64,000 nt of DNA from Actinomadura sp. GC306 (GCF_004348665.1 NZ_SMKM01000004.1:1-64000); one strand, 5' to 3'; positions 46,964 to 56,641 are shown, counted from the stretch's first letter. Numbers and translations: made by a program. Notes: a model not told the origin generated them from the letters alone.

Positions 46964-47535
46964 GGCCGCCGGTCCCGCAAGAGGGCGACCACGTCCTCGG
47001 CGTTGCAGGCCGGTGCCCGGTTGAAGGGCAGCCGAGCCAGGAGCATGCCCATCGCGCAGGTGTTGGTGAACGCCGCGACCGCCAAGCCGGCGCCGATCAC
47101 GGCCGCGAGCCATTGGAGCCCGGGGACGGCAATGCCGCCCAGGACGCCGACCACCACCAGAAGCCCGGCGACCAGGCGCACCTGCCGCTCCAGGTCCCAG
47201 CGGGCCCGGCCGAGGTTGATCGGCGCGCCCGCCGCCTCCCAGGCGACGATCCCGCCGTCCAGGACGTGTACTTTGGCCAGCCCCGCCTCGGCGAGTGCGT
47301 GCTCGGCCTGAGCGGCGCGGGCGCCGGTCCGGCAGACCAGCACCACCTCCTGCAGGGAGCCGCGCAGCTCGTCGCGGTGCTCCCGGAGCGTGTCGAGAGG
47401 GACGTTGTAGGAGCCTGGGATGTGCGCCGCGGCGAACTCGGCGGGGGTGCGCACGTCCAGCATGCGCGGCCCGTCCGGGGCGGCGATGCGGTCGCGCAGG
47501 GACGCAGGGCCGATCTTCGGGGAGAGCTTGGCCAT
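46957..47535 (-). CDS. Rhodanese-domain membrane protein (rhodanese + DUF2892)
   Basis: 192 residues. Rhodanese domain about 8-105 with RMLDVRTPAEFAAAHIPGS and the active-site loop VLVCRTGARAAQ (Cys persulfide carrier). The C-terminal half has two spans in a DUF2892 pattern (VRLVAGLLVVVGVLGGIAVP, GAGLAVAAFTNTCAMGMLLA). It passes sulfane sulfur near the membrane. It lies 111 bp after the CstB-like gene and overlaps the exporter gene. Confidence 0.88.
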   Translation of the reverse strand: MAKLSPKIGPASLRDRIAAPDGPRMLDVRTPAEFAAAHIPGSYNVPLDTLREHRDELRGSLQEVVLVCRTGARAAQAEHALAEAGLAKVHVLDGGIVAWEAAGAPINLGRARWDLERQVRLVAGLLVVVGVLGGIAVPGLQWLAAVIGAGLAVAAFTNTCAMGMLLARLPFNRAPACNAEDVVALLRDRRPC

Positions 47536-47646
47536 CTCGGTTTCACCCTTCGCGGTCTGGGCCGTTCCGGACCCGGTGCGGGCCGGGCCCGGAATCGGAG
47601 GCTGTGAATCGACGACGTGAGGCGCCGTGCGCGGTGACCGTCGGGG

Positions 47647-49011
47647 TCACGCGGCGGCTGCAACGACCGGAAGCCCGGACAGTCCGTCCGCGTCGTACCG
47701 GTCATCGACGGCGACGACGCGCCGCCCCGCGGCGGCCAGGAACGAGGCGGCCACGGCGGCGCGGTAGCCGCCCTGGCAGTGGACCCACACTTCGCCTTCG
47801 GGCACCTCGTCCAAGCGCTGCGGCAGGTCCTGCAACGGGATGTGCACGGCACCGTCGATGTGGGACTGCTCCCACTCCGCGGCACGGCGGACGTCCAGCA
47901 CCACGACCGGCCGGTGGTGCCGCACGGAGGCCAGCTCGTCGAACGACGCCCTCGGGAAGGAGGCCGGCCGCTCCCCGGCCGCCCAGCGCCCCGGGCCGCC
48001 GGTGGCCGAGGCCGCCGGGCGGTCGATGCCGATGCGGACCAGCTCACGTTGCGCGGCGGCCACATCATCGGGCGTTTCGCCAAGCAGCGTCAGCGGCGTA
48101 CCCCACGGGACGAGCCAGCCGAGGTAGGTCGCGAAACTCCCGTCCAGCCCGAAGTTGAGCGTCCCCGCCATGTGCCCGGCCGCGAACGCCGTACGGTTCC
48201 GCAGATCGACCACCCATTCCCCCGCCTCGATGCGCCGCCGGAGTTCGGTCGCGTCCGCGCGGTGCGGTTCCGACAGGTCGGGCGCCTCCGGTCCAGCACT
48301 GTTGGCCGGGCCCATGTGGACGTAGTAGGCGGGGTAGGCGTCCAATCCGGCCAGCAGTGTCTCCACATAAGCCTTCTCTTCGAGGACGAGAGCGGGGTTG
48401 ACGCGCTTCTCCCGGCCGATCGTCGACGCCTCGGCCCGCGACTGGGTCGCGGAGCAGAAGCTGCCGAATCCGTGGGTCGGGAAGATCGCGGCTTCGTCCG
48501 GCAGCTCGCGCGCCAGCCGGTGCGCGGAGCCGAACTGGGCGGTCACCAACTCTTGGGTGTGGGCCGGGCCGAGGAGGTCCGGGCGTCCCGTGGATCCGTA
48601 CAGCAGCGATCCGCCGGTGAACACCGCCGGCGCCCGGTCCGGAACGTCCAAGACGTAAGCCAGGTGCGTGAAGGTGTGGCCCGGCGTCGCCAGAACCCGC
48701 ACGCGCATCCGCTCACCCACCTGGATCACGTCGCCGTCGGCCACCGCGTCATGCTCGAAGGCCACCGAGTCGGCGGCGTTGACGTGGTACGCGGCCCCCG
48801 TCGCCCTGGCCAGGGCCAGCCCGCCGGTCACGTAGTCGTTGTGGATATGAGTCTCGAAGACATCAACGACGGGCACCTGCCGCTCCTGGGCCAGGGCGAG
48901 CACCCGGTCGATGTCGCGCTGCGGATCGACCACGAAGGCGACCTCGCCGTCGCTGACGAAGTAGCTGCGGTCCCCCAACGTGGGTGTGTCGATCGGAACG
49001 ATCTCGACCAT
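47647..49011 (-). CDS. Persulfide dioxygenase-sulfurtransferase (CstB-like MBL-rhodanese fusion)
   Basis: 454 residues. The metallo-beta-lactamase domain (about 1-240) has ETHIHNDYVTGG (THxHxD-type iron site), ATPGHTFTHLAYVL, and FPTHGFGSFC. Next a rhodanese-like domain without Cys (about 260-345; VVDLRNRTAFAAGHMAGTLN), then an active C-terminal rhodanese (about 365-450) with WVHCQGGYRAAVAA. Same order and length as CstB, which oxidises low-molecular-weight persulfides to thiosulfate. ATG 49011 follows GGAAGG. Two CstR-type operators lie 54 and 107 bp upstream. Confidence 0.92.
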   Translation of the reverse strand: MVEIVPIDTPTLGDRSYFVSDGEVAFVVDPQRDIDRVLALAQERQVPVVDVFETHIHNDYVTGGLALARATGAAYHVNAADSVAFEHDAVADGDVIQVGERMRVRVLATPGHTFTHLAYVLDVPDRAPAVFTGGSLLYGSTGRPDLLGPAHTQELVTAQFGSAHRLARELPDEAAIFPTHGFGSFCSATQSRAEASTIGREKRVNPALVLEEKAYVETLLAGLDAYPAYYVHMGPANSAGPEAPDLSEPHRADATELRRRIEAGEWVVDLRNRTAFAAGHMAGTLNFGLDGSFATYLGWLVPWGTPLTLLGETPDDVAAAQRELVRIGIDRPAASATGGPGRWAAGERPASFPRASFDELASVRHHRPVVVLDVRRAAEWEQSHIDGAVHIPLQDLPQRLDEVPEGEVWVHCQGGYRAAVAASFLAAAGRRVVAVDDRYDADGLSGLPVVAAAA

Positions 49012-49064
49012 CGAACTGCCCCTTCCACTCCTCAGACGGGTTCTCCCGACCCCCGGCCGGGTCC

Positions 49065-49080
49065 ATACCCCCCGGGGTAT
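49065..49080. promoter_or_regulatory. CstR-type operator 1
   Basis: ATACCCCCCGGGGTAT, form ATACCC-N4-GGGTAT, 54 bp upstream of the CstB-like ATG; likely overlaps its promoter. Confidence 0.85.
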
Positions 49081-49117
49081 GTGATGGACAGTAATCGAAG
49101 GTCCATCCGACACGCAA

Positions 49118-49133
49118 ATACCCCCAGGGGTAT
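49118..49133. promoter_or_regulatory. CstR-type operator 2
   Basis: ATACCCCCAGGGGTAT, a 16-bp near-perfect palindrome in the shared divergent region, 53 bp from operator 1 (five helical turns). Confidence 0.85.
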
Positions 49134-49220
49134 CTCTGCCCGCAACATCCCCGCCCGGCCGGGCACCGGCCGCGACAATCCCGGCCACCGCCTGGGCCAG
49201 CACAATCCCGGCCGGGCCGT

Positions 49221-49236
49221 ATACCCTGGTGGGTAT
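49221..49236 (+). promoter_or_regulatory. CstR-type operator 3 (autoregulatory)
   Basis: ATACCCTGGTGGGTAT directly before the AGGAGG ribosome site of the repressor gene; binding here would block its own transcription. Confidence 0.85.
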
Positions 49237-49239
49237 TAG

Positions 49240-49518
<279 letters not shown>

Positions 49519-50275
49519 TCCCAGCCGCGGACAGCCGGTAACTGCATCCGCCCCGGCCGGGCCGCACCCCCACGCCGGCAGCGAGCGACACCGTCCCCAC
49601 CGCGAAGTCCCCGCGCGGAATGCCATCGACGAGGCACTCCGCCCGGGCGTCACCCAAGGTTGCGCAGCATGCGTCACCCATGCCGCGGTCAAGCAGGTGG
49701 TGGCACCCCAGGACTCCCATGGAGAGGGGCTTCCCCCGAAAAAGCGGCAGAGCCGAAAACCCCGTACAGTCCCGTCCAGTCAAGGCAACCCACGTTCCCG
49801 GTCCACCCCGAATCGGGTGGCTTGCTCATGTGGGGCAACACCCAATGGACATAACTGCATGTGGTTGACGGACCCAGATCCCGAGAAATGGACCGCCACG
49901 CGACGAAGGTCCACCGGCCGTTCGCGAAGGCGTGCACGAGGGCGGTCTCCAGGTGCCGTTCGAGGGCGGCAACCGCGCCGCAACCGACCGGTCTTTCTGG
50001 CGGTCGGTGAGCAGGCCGGCGCCGGTGTGCAGCGTCCTCGACCATCCGCAGCTTGTAGGAGGCGGTGAAGGTCCGCCGCTTGGACCGGCCGGTCCGCGGC
50101 CCGTCACCAGAAGGGATCGTGGCTGGCCATCGTCACTCTGCTCAGCACCCGTTCTCGCCCTGTTCGCAGCAGCTAGAAAACTTCATCCCCTCGTGTCCCA
50201 CCTGAGCCTGACCTGGTGCGCCTGCTCGAAGGGTGTCCGCATACCGGTAACAATCTGTCGACGACGCGTGAATAC
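49519..50275. other. Intergenic stretch without a recognisable gene
   Basis: This 757-bp stretch between the CstR gene and the IS21 element is less GC-rich than its surroundings in parts and has only short frames without ribosome sites or known motifs. It may be decayed DNA around the insertion point. Confidence 0.45.
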
Positions 50276-50325
50276 TGACCCCCAGGCGACGGCCGAAATC
50301 TGACCCCCCACTGTCACTGTGGAGG

Positions 50326-51576
50326 GTGATCAAGGTGGAGGACTGGGCGGAGATCCGCCGGTTGCACCGGGCTGAGGGCATGCCGATCAAGGCGATCGCC
50401 CGGCGGATGGGCATCTCGAAGAACACCGTCAAGCGGGCGCTGGCGGCCGATGAGCCGCCCAAGTACCGGCGGGCGGGGAAGGGCTCGATCGTGGACGCGG
50501 CCGAGCCGGCGATCCGCCAGTTGTTGGCGGAGTTCCCGGACATGCCCGCGACGGTGATCGCCGAGCGGATCGGCTGGGAGCGGTCGATGACGGTGCTCAA
50601 GGACCGCATCCGGCAGTTGCGGCCGCAGTACAAGCCGGTTGATCCGGCGTCGCGGACGGCGTATCAGCCCGGTGAGCTGGCGCAATGCGATCTGTGGTTC
50701 CCGCCGGCGAAGGTGCCGGTGGGAGCCGGGCAGCAGACCAGCCCGCCGGTGCTGGTGATGGTGTCGGGGTATTCGCGGTGGATGCTGGCGCGGATGCTGC
50801 CCTCGCGGGCGGCCGGGGACCTGTTCGCCGGGATGTGGGCGCTGCTGCGCCTGCTGGGCGCGGCGCCCAAGACGCTGGTGTGGGACAACGAGGGCGCGAT
50901 CGGGCAGTGGCGGGCAGGGGGTCCGGTCCTGACCGCCGAGGCCAACGCGTTCCGCGGCACCCTGGGCATCAAGATCGTGCAGTGCCGCCCCGCCGATCCC
51001 GAAGCCAAGGGCCTGGTCGAGCGAGCAAACGAGTATCTGGAGACCTCGTTCATGCCGGGCCGGTCCTTCACCGGCCCGGGCGACTTCAACGCCCAGCTGG
51101 ACCACTGGCTGGCGCATCGCGCCAACGTCCGTCACCACCGGCGGATCGAGTGCCGGCCCGCCGACCGGATCGCCACCGACACCACGGCGATGGTGCCGCT
51201 GCCGCCGGTCGCACCGGTGGTCGGCTGGCGCACGTCCACGCGGCTGGCCCGCGACCACTACGTCCGGATCGCCTCCAACGACTACTCGGTGCATCCTTCG
51301 GTGATCGGTCGGCTGGTCGAGGTCGTCGCCGACCCCGAGCAGGTGAGGGTCACCTGCGGCGGGCAGCAGGTCGCCGCGCACCCGCGCTGCTGGGCGGTCC
51401 ACCAGACCATCACCGACCCCGCGCACGCCCAGGCGGCCGCGACGATGCGGCGGCTGCGCCTGCAGACCACCCGGCCACCCGCCGACACCGAGGTCGAGCA
51501 GCGGCGGCTGACCGACTACGACGCCGTCCTGGGAGTCCAGGACATCGGTGCCGCCGGCATCGAAGGGGTGGCGTGA
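50326..51576 (+). CDS. istA: IS21 transposase IstA
   Basis: 416 residues, GTG start. The N-terminal HTH is AEIRRLHRAEGMPIKAIARR, MGISKNTVKRALAADEPP. The DDE core has LAQCDLWFPP, TLVWDNEGAIG and the Glu in EAKGLVERANEYLE. The C-terminal Mu-type beta domain is present (RDHYVRIASNDYSVHPSVIG). It overlaps istB by one base (TGATG). Looks intact. Confidence 0.95.
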   Translation: MIKVEDWAEIRRLHRAEGMPIKAIARRMGISKNTVKRALAADEPPKYRRAGKGSIVDAAEPAIRQLLAEFPDMPATVIAERIGWERSMTVLKDRIRQLRPQYKPVDPASRTAYQPGELAQCDLWFPPAKVPVGAGQQTSPPVLVMVSGYSRWMLARMLPSRAAGDLFAGMWALLRLLGAAPKTLVWDNEGAIGQWRAGGPVLTAEANAFRGTLGIKIVQCRPADPEAKGLVERANEYLETSFMPGRSFTGPGDFNAQLDHWLAHRANVRHHRRIECRPADRIATDTTAMVPLPPVAPVVGWRTSTRLARDHYVRIASNDYSVHPSVIGRLVEVVADPEQVRVTCGGQQVAAHPRCWAVHQTITDPAHAQAAATMRRLRLQTTRPPADTEVEQRRLTDYDAVLGVQDIGAAGIEGVA

Positions 51577-52422
51577 TGGCGCCCGGCACCAAGACCACCA
51601 CCCCGAAAGCCACCGCAGCGGGCGCCGCGACCAGCGCCGGCGGCCGCAATATCGAGGCCGAGTTGGCCTACCTCACCCGGGTGCTCAAGGCGCCGTCGCT
51701 GCACGCCGCCGCCGCTCGTCTGGCCGAGCGGGCTCGGGACGAGTGCTGGACGCACGAGGAGTTCCTGGCCGCCTGCCTGCAACGTGAGGTCGCCGCCCGC
51801 CAGGCCCACGGCGGCGAGGCCCGCATCCGTTCGGCCCGCTTCCCCGCCCGCAAAGCCTTGGAGGACTTCGACTTCGACCACCAGCGCTCCGCCCGACGCG
51901 AGGTCATCGCCCACCTGGGCACCTTGGACTTCGTCGCCGCCCGCGAGAACGTCGTCTTCCTGGGCCCGCCGGGAACTGGCAAGACCCACCTGTCGATCGG
52001 GCTGGGCATCCGCGCCTGCCAGGCCGGACACCGCGTCGCCTTCGCCACCGCCGCCGAGTGGGTCGCCCGCCTGGCCGACGCGCACGCCGCCGGACGCCTG
52101 CAAGACGAACTGACCCGGCTCGCCCGCGTCCCGGTCCTGATCGTCGACGAGGTCGGCTACATCCCCTTCGAAGCCGAGGCCGCCAACCTGTTCTTCCAGC
52201 TGGTCTCGTCCCGTTACGAGCGGGCCTCGCTGATCGTGACCAGCAACAAGCCGTTCGGCCGCTGGGGCGAGGTGTTCGGCGACGACGTCGTCGCAGCAGC
52301 CATGATCGACCGCCTCGTCCACCACCGCCGAGGTCATCAGCCTGAAGGGAGACAGCTACCGCCTCAAGAACCGCGACCTGGGCCGCGTCCCCGCGGCCAA
52401 CACCACCAACAACGAGCAGTAA
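51576..52422 (+). pseudogene. istB: IS21 helper ATPase IstB, frameshifted near the C-terminus
   Basis: The AAA+ helper protein with Walker A GPPGTGKTH, Walker B VLIVDEVGYIPF and sensor region IVTSNKPFGRWGEVFGDD. After MIDRLVHH the family continues AEVISLKGDSYRLKNRDLGR; here an extra C at about 52326 shifts the frame, which otherwise runs on to 52712. Removing it gives the normal end NNEQ with stop 52420-52422. The lost part is short but conserved, so activity is doubtful if the insertion is real. Confidence 0.85.
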
Positions 52423-52589
52423 CGACCGACAACATCAGGGGGTCAACTTTCAGACGTCGCCAGGGGGTCAGAATTCGGCCGTCGTTGACACAATCTCTGC
52501 AAACAACCCTTGGTGGCTTCGCCAGCCGGGCGAGCGCCGTCCGTTGCCGCAGGCGAAGGCTGATTGCGCCGACCCGTCCATCCCGGGCC

Positions 52590-52612
52590 GCGAGCACCGG
52601 TTCGGTGCTCGC
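52590..52612. repeat. 10-bp perfect hairpin near the IS21 right flank
   Basis: GCGAGCACCG (52590-52599) pairs with CGGTGCTCGC (52603-52612), 3-nt loop. It lies 118 bp past the stop of the flavin monooxygenase gene and could act as its terminator, though no U-run follows. The rest of 52471-52729 shows no clear gene; a minus-strand frame (EDLAAALLAHLGVQPIDTAG) may be a transposase scrap. Confidence 0.45.
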
Positions 52613-52729
52613 GAGGAGCTGCTGCTCCTGGCCCTGCAGTGTCGATCGGCTGGACGCCGAGGTGGGCGAGAAGGGCAGCGGCAAGGTCTTCACGGGAGGA
52701 GCTCCAGCGTAAGTTGCGATCGTGGGGAT

Positions 52730-53899
52730 TCACACCATGGGGGCTTGGCTTTCGACTGCGAGTTCGCCCGCTCCGTACATCGCCAGGGTGCGGTCCAGGT
52801 CGTTGAGGGCGAAGGCCTGGGTGGTGTGGATGTTGCGCCATGCCTGCTCGATGGCGTTGCCGGTACGTATTACCGCTCCCCCGGAGTGCTCGAAGAGCTG
52901 GTCCACCGCTGCGGCTGCGCGCTGCGTCGCCACAACCTGGTCGCGCCGGATCCGGCGGCGCACGGCCATGGGGATGGGGCGGGCGGCCTCCGCGTACTGG
53001 GTGAGTTCGCGCATGTCGCGCATGAGCTGCAGCGATGAGGCGTCGATGTCGGCGCTCGCCGCGGCCAGGCGGGCGCTGTTGAAATCGTCGCTGCCGAACT
53101 CCAGCCCCTCCCATGCCATGCCGAGACGGGCGCGCAGCCATCCGACCAGCATGGAGTACGCGCCCTCCGCCATGCCGATGACGGGCGCGGCCGCGGCGGC
53201 GGCGAACATCGACGGGAGCGGCAGCCGGTACAGCGGGCCGGTGTTCTCCTCCTGGCCCGGGGTGGCGCACCGCAGGCACGGAGCGAAGCTGAGCGCGCGG
53301 TGTGCGGGGACGAGGACATCGACGGCGACCAGGTCGTGGGCCGCCGTCGCACGCAGTCCAACGGTGTCCCAGTTGTGCTCGATCCGCAGGTCGGCCATGG
53401 GGACGAGGAAGGTGGCGAGATCGGCGGGTGAGCCGTCCGAGGCGGCGATCATGCCCCCGAGCAGGGCCCAGTCCGCGTGCTCGCAGCCGGTCGCCCAGCT
53501 CCAGCGCCCCTCCAGCCGGTATCCCTCCGGCACCTCGGCCACGTGGCCCGTCGCCGCATAGGCGGCCGTCAGAAGCGCATCGGGCGCGGAACCCCACACG
53601 TCGCGCTGTGCCCTGGGGGGAAAGAGGGCCAGATGCCACGCGTGCACGGCGAACCAGCTCGCGAGCCAGCCGGTTGACCCGCAGGCCGCCGAGACGTCCC
53701 GGATGACCTCGAAGAAGTCGGCTACGTCCGACTCCGCTCCACCTGAATCACGGGGTACCAGCAACCGGAACACTCCGGCCGAGGTGAGGTCCTCAATCGA
53801 CGCATGCGGGACGATACGGTCGCGATCGGCTTGGGCTGCTCTCTCCCGCAGCATGGGAAGGACCTCGGCCAGCGCCTTCCGCGTCGCCTCGACGGTCAT
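52730..53899 (-). CDS. Acyl-CoA dehydrogenase-fold flavin-dependent monooxygenase (HsaA/group D type)
   Basis: 389 residues; ATG 53899 follows GGAGGAG. N-terminal helical domain (LPMLRERAAQADRDRIVPHA, LTSAGVFRLLVPRDSGGAES), middle beta domain (RLEGRWSWATGCEHADWALL, GLRATAAHDLVAVDVLVPAH), C-terminal helices (AVDQLFEHSGGAVIRTGNAI, QAWRNIHTTQAFALNDLDRT). SGG and the HTTQAF region match HsaA/HpaB-like two-component hydroxylases rather than true acyl-CoA dehydrogenases. It would hydroxylate a phenolic or secosteroid substrate with reduced flavin from a separate reductase. Third gene of the KshA operon. Confidence 0.8.
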   Translation of the reverse strand: MTVEATRKALAEVLPMLRERAAQADRDRIVPHASIEDLTSAGVFRLLVPRDSGGAESDVADFFEVIRDVSAACGSTGWLASWFAVHAWHLALFPPRAQRDVWGSAPDALLTAAYAATGHVAEVPEGYRLEGRWSWATGCEHADWALLGGMIAASDGSPADLATFLVPMADLRIEHNWDTVGLRATAAHDLVAVDVLVPAHRALSFAPCLRCATPGQEENTGPLYRLPLPSMFAAAAAAPVIGMAEGAYSMLVGWLRARLGMAWEGLEFGSDDFNSARLAAASADIDASSLQLMRDMRELTQYAEAARPIPMAVRRRIRRDQVVATQRAAAAVDQLFEHSGGAVIRTGNAIEQAWRNIHTTQAFALNDLDRTLAMYGAGELAVESQAPMV

Positions 53900-53958
53900 C
53901 GGTACTCCTCCCCGGTGGGCGGGTGGGCCGGCGGGCGCCTCGCGGCCGCCGGCCACCG

Positions 53959-54198
53959 TCATGGCGCCCGCTCCTCCTCACCCGGGACGGGGAGCAGCCC
54001 TTCGCGGACGGCCTGCTCGACGCTGCCGCGCATCGCCTCGCAGGTGGGAGTGACGCTGTGCATGACGTCCGGCCGGTGGTCCCGCCACAGCTCCGCGCAG
54101 GCGCCTGTGTCGGTCGTCCACTGGATCTCGGTGTGCGCGAGGCTGTTCTTCTTCACCAGGACGCACGTCCCGCAGCGGCGGCAGGACACCGGATGCAC
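53959..54198 (-). CDS. Small Cys-rich protein of Rieske oxygenase operons
   Basis: 79 residues, GTG start after GGGAG. An N-terminal CRRCGTC motif and a Cys pair further on (GACAELW, PTCEAM) suggest a bound metal ion; SLAHTEIQWTTD follows the first knuckle. It lies 20 bp after the KshA-like gene and 59 bp before the monooxygenase gene, so it is cotranscribed. It is too short for a plant-type ferredoxin and has no CX4CX2C pattern. An accessory or electron-transfer role is possible but not shown. Confidence 0.6.
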   Translation of the reverse strand: MHPVSCRRCGTCVLVKKNSLAHTEIQWTTDTGACAELWRDHRPDVMHSVTPTCEAMRGSVEQAVREGLLPVPGEEERAP

Positions 54199-54218
54199 GC
54201 CGTCTCCCTCCGGCCCGG

Positions 54219-55388
54219 TCAGGACTCGGCCTGCGGGGGTCCGACCGTGACGAGACGGCCCTCGGCCAGGTTCTCCTCGACTTCCTTGTGCCAGAACTCT
54301 CTGGCGCGCGCAGTGTCGATCTCGAACTCGAACCGCTGGGTCATCTCCGGCGTGACGTCCTCCACGTCCACGTAGAACTGCTCATACCATCGGCGCAACT
54401 GGTAGACGGGGCCGTCCTCCTCGCACAGCAGCGGGTTGTCGATCTTGGTTTTGTTCTTCCAGATCTCCACGTCCTGCAGGAAGCCCGTCTCCACCGCCTT
54501 GGCGACCGCGGCGCAGTACTGCTCGGCGTCCCGGTCGCTCATCCCGTCGATCTTCCTGACCATCACGCCCCACTGGAGCACGAAGCTGGTCGGGGACACC
54601 GGGTAGTGGCAGTTGATGAGGATGCTCTCCATGGTCCGCCCCGCCACGGTGCTCCGCAGCGGGTTGATCATGTAGGACGGCCCGTAGTAGGCGGCCTCGG
54701 AGATGGTCATCTTGTCGGCCGACGAGCCGGTTCCCAGATCGACGTCCGGGCGCGAGCTGCTCCTCATGTACTGCCAGGCGGTGTGCCCTTCGAAGACGTT
54801 CTTGAAATAGGTCGGGAACGAGTAGTGGATGTAGAAGAAGTGCGCCATGTCCACGACGTTGTCGACGATCTCCCGGCAGTGGGAGTTCTCGACCAGGATT
54901 CGATTCCAGGTGAAGGACGTCCATTCCGGCGAGCCGAACTGCTCGATCTCGGGAATCGTCACCTCGGGTGGGGGCGGGTTGCCCTGCGGGTCGTGCCAGA
55001 CGAACAGTTGGCCGTTGCGCTCCAGCGTCGTCCACGAGCGGGTGCGGGCCCGCGGCGGCACGCGCCGGGCGTACGGGATCTTCGCGCACCGGCCGTTGCC
55101 CGACCAGCGCCAGTCGTGGAACGGACAGGCGATCTCGTCGCCCTTCACCGTTCCCTCGCTGAGGTCACCGCCCATGTGGGGGCAGTAGGCGTTGAGGACG
55201 TTCAGCTTGCCGGCACTGTCGGCGAAGACGACCAGCTTGGCGCCGAACGCCTCCACCGCGTGCGGCTTGCCGTCGCGGAATTGCTCAAGGAGGCCGAGGC
55301 AGTGCCAGCCTCGCGCGTAACGCGCGGGCGGCGCGGTCGCCTCGATGACACGGACTCCGTCGCCGTCGGCGGTCTGAGGAGTGGTCAC
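54219..55388 (-). CDS. Rieske non-heme iron oxygenase, KshA-like
   Basis: 389 residues. Rieske cluster ligands CPHMGG and CPFHDW at about 70-95; catalytic domain with the iron-site segment IVDNVVDMAHFFYIHYSFPT (Asn/Asp and two His) and the C-terminal ligand region. The closest recognised class is 3-ketosteroid 9-alpha-hydroxylase oxygenase (KshA), which opens ring B of steroids together with a KstD dehydrogenase. Start GTG 55388 (GGAG ahead); ATG-less extensions upstream are unlikely. No reductase (KshB) gene is seen here. An IclR-type operator lies 148 bp upstream. Confidence 0.85.
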   Translation of the reverse strand: MTTPQTADGDGVRVIEATAPPARYARGWHCLGLLEQFRDGKPHAVEAFGAKLVVFADSAGKLNVLNAYCPHMGGDLSEGTVKGDEIACPFHDWRWSGNGRCAKIPYARRVPPRARTRSWTTLERNGQLFVWHDPQGNPPPPEVTIPEIEQFGSPEWTSFTWNRILVENSHCREIVDNVVDMAHFFYIHYSFPTYFKNVFEGHTAWQYMRSSSRPDVDLGTGSSADKMTISEAAYYGPSYMINPLRSTVAGRTMESILINCHYPVSPTSFVLQWGVMVRKIDGMSDRDAEQYCAAVAKAVETGFLQDVEIWKNKTKIDNPLLCEEDGPVYQLRRWYEQFYVDVEDVTPEMTQRFEFEIDTARAREFWHKEVEENLAEGRLVTVGPPQAES

Positions 55389-55535
55389 AAAAAGCTCCAG
55401 AGTCGAGTGGCGATGTCGGTTCGGAACGGCTCGTCGCATGCCGGGGACGCACGCGACGAGCCGTTTCGGGTGACTGTGAAGTGCATCTCTCTCTGTTTCG
55501 AAGTTAGGAGGCGCGCCAAGCCCCTCAACAGGAGT

Positions 55536-55554
55536 TCTCCCACTGACTGGGAGA
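55536..55554. promoter_or_regulatory. IclR-type operator, site 1 (KshA-like operon)
   Basis: TCTCCC-ACTGACT-GGGAGA: 6-bp arms, perfect palindrome, 7-nt spacer, 148 bp upstream of the KshA-like GTG. Confidence 0.75.
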
Positions 55555-55676
55555 TCGGAACCGGCGCTCCACGTCGGCTTCCGGCCGCCCCGCCGGCCGG
55601 AAGGCGAAGAGCCGTCCGCCGGTTCCGGCGGACGGCCCTTCGGTTTTCGGCTTCTCCTGGATGCTGTGGCGGCCGG

Positions 55677-56558
55677 TCAGGCAGGGAAGGCGAGTTCGGC
55701 GGGCTGGGCGTTCGCCGGGTCGGTGATCTCGCCGATGCGCGCCGCGACGGTCTCGGGGCTCAGCTCCGGGTCGTGGATACCGGGGGTGCCGACCATGACC
55801 ATGCGGGAGACATAGCCGCCCGCCGCGTTGAGCACCTCCCCGGTGATCGCGCAGTCCGGGTGGGCCAGGTAGGCGCCGACCGGGGCCACCATCTCCGGGG
55901 GCATCTGCTCGTGCATGAACTCGACGGTGCCGGGTGGAAGGGCCGGGCCGGCGACGTCCATCATCCGGGTGCCGGCTCCGGGGGCGACGGCGTTGACCTT
56001 GATGCCGTGCGGAGCGCCGGCGACCGCGAGGTTGCGGGTGAAGCCGTAGACGGCTCCCTTGGCCGCGCCGTAGTGCACCATGTCCGGCTGGCCGGTCAGC
56101 GCGGCCGACACGGTGTTGACGACGCGCCCGCTCCCGGAGGCCACCAGGTGCGGCCAGGCCGCCCGGGCCAGCAGCAGGCTGCCGAGATAGTGCACGTCGA
56201 GGAAGGACTGGTAGACCTCGGGCTCCAGATCCTCGAACCTGCCGATGCGGTAGTTGCCGGCGTTGTTGACGACGGCGTCGACGCGTCCGAACTCCTCGAC
56301 GGCGAGAGCGACGATGGCCTCCACGCCCTTGGGGTCGGCGACGGAGTCGGCGCTGGCCACGGCGGTCCCGCCGGCGGCCTCGATCTCGGCGGCGACGGCG
56401 GCGGCCGGCTCGGCCGACGGGTCCCGGCCGTCGGTGTCGCCGCCCAGGTCGTTGACGACGACGGAGGCTCCGCGGGCCCCCAGCAGGTGAGCGTAGGCGC
56501 GGCCGATGCCGCGGGCGGCACCCGTCACGATGACGACGCGGCCGGTGAAGTCGAGCAT
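55677..56558 (-). CDS. Short-chain dehydrogenase/reductase
   Basis: 293 residues. NAD(P) loop TGAARGIGRAYAHLLG, VVVNDLGGDTDG (Asp after the second strand favours NAD), NNAGNYRIG, catalytic Ser in VSAALTG, YxxxK in VHYGAAKGA, and NAVAPGAGTRM. It resembles the SDR domain of MFE-2/17beta-HSD4-type beta-oxidation enzymes and steroid dehydrogenases. It follows the SMP-30 gene by 83 bp on the same strand. Probably oxidises a hydroxyl on the cluster's substrate. Confidence 0.9.
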   Translation of the reverse strand: MLDFTGRVVIVTGAARGIGRAYAHLLGARGASVVVNDLGGDTDGRDPSAEPAAAVAAEIEAAGGTAVASADSVADPKGVEAIVALAVEEFGRVDAVVNNAGNYRIGRFEDLEPEVYQSFLDVHYLGSLLLARAAWPHLVASGSGRVVNTVSAALTGQPDMVHYGAAKGAVYGFTRNLAVAGAPHGIKVNAVAPGAGTRMMDVAGPALPPGTVEFMHEQMPPEMVAPVGAYLAHPDCAITGEVLNAAGGYVSRMVMVGTPGIHDPELSPETVAARIGEITDPANAQPAELAFPA

Positions 56559-56641
56559 GGAAGAGTCCTTTGTATCGGTGAAGCAGTGGGTGCGGCGCGG
56601 CCCCGGTCGGCCGGTCGCCTTTCGTCCGGGGCCGCCGGGGG

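Larger units (their letters stand above)
50276..52470 (+). mobile_element. IS21-family insertion sequence (2195 bp)
   Basis: Ends begin TGACCCCC[A/T]GGCGACG at 50276 and, inverted, at 52470; a second internal TGACCCCC repeat follows at each end (50300-50308 and, inverted, 52438-52445), as is usual in IS21. It carries istA and istB. Flanks GAATAC and GAATTC (6 bp, one mismatch) may be a decayed target duplication; no perfect one is seen. Confidence 0.9.

Noticed and set aside
49620-49868. Short plus-strand frame after the CstR gene
   Set aside because: No ribosome site, Pro/Arg-rich, no motif; treated as non-coding.
50276-52470. Perfect target-site duplication for the IS21 element
   Set aside because: The flanks GAATAC/GAATTC differ at one position and may be chance; no exact duplication was found.
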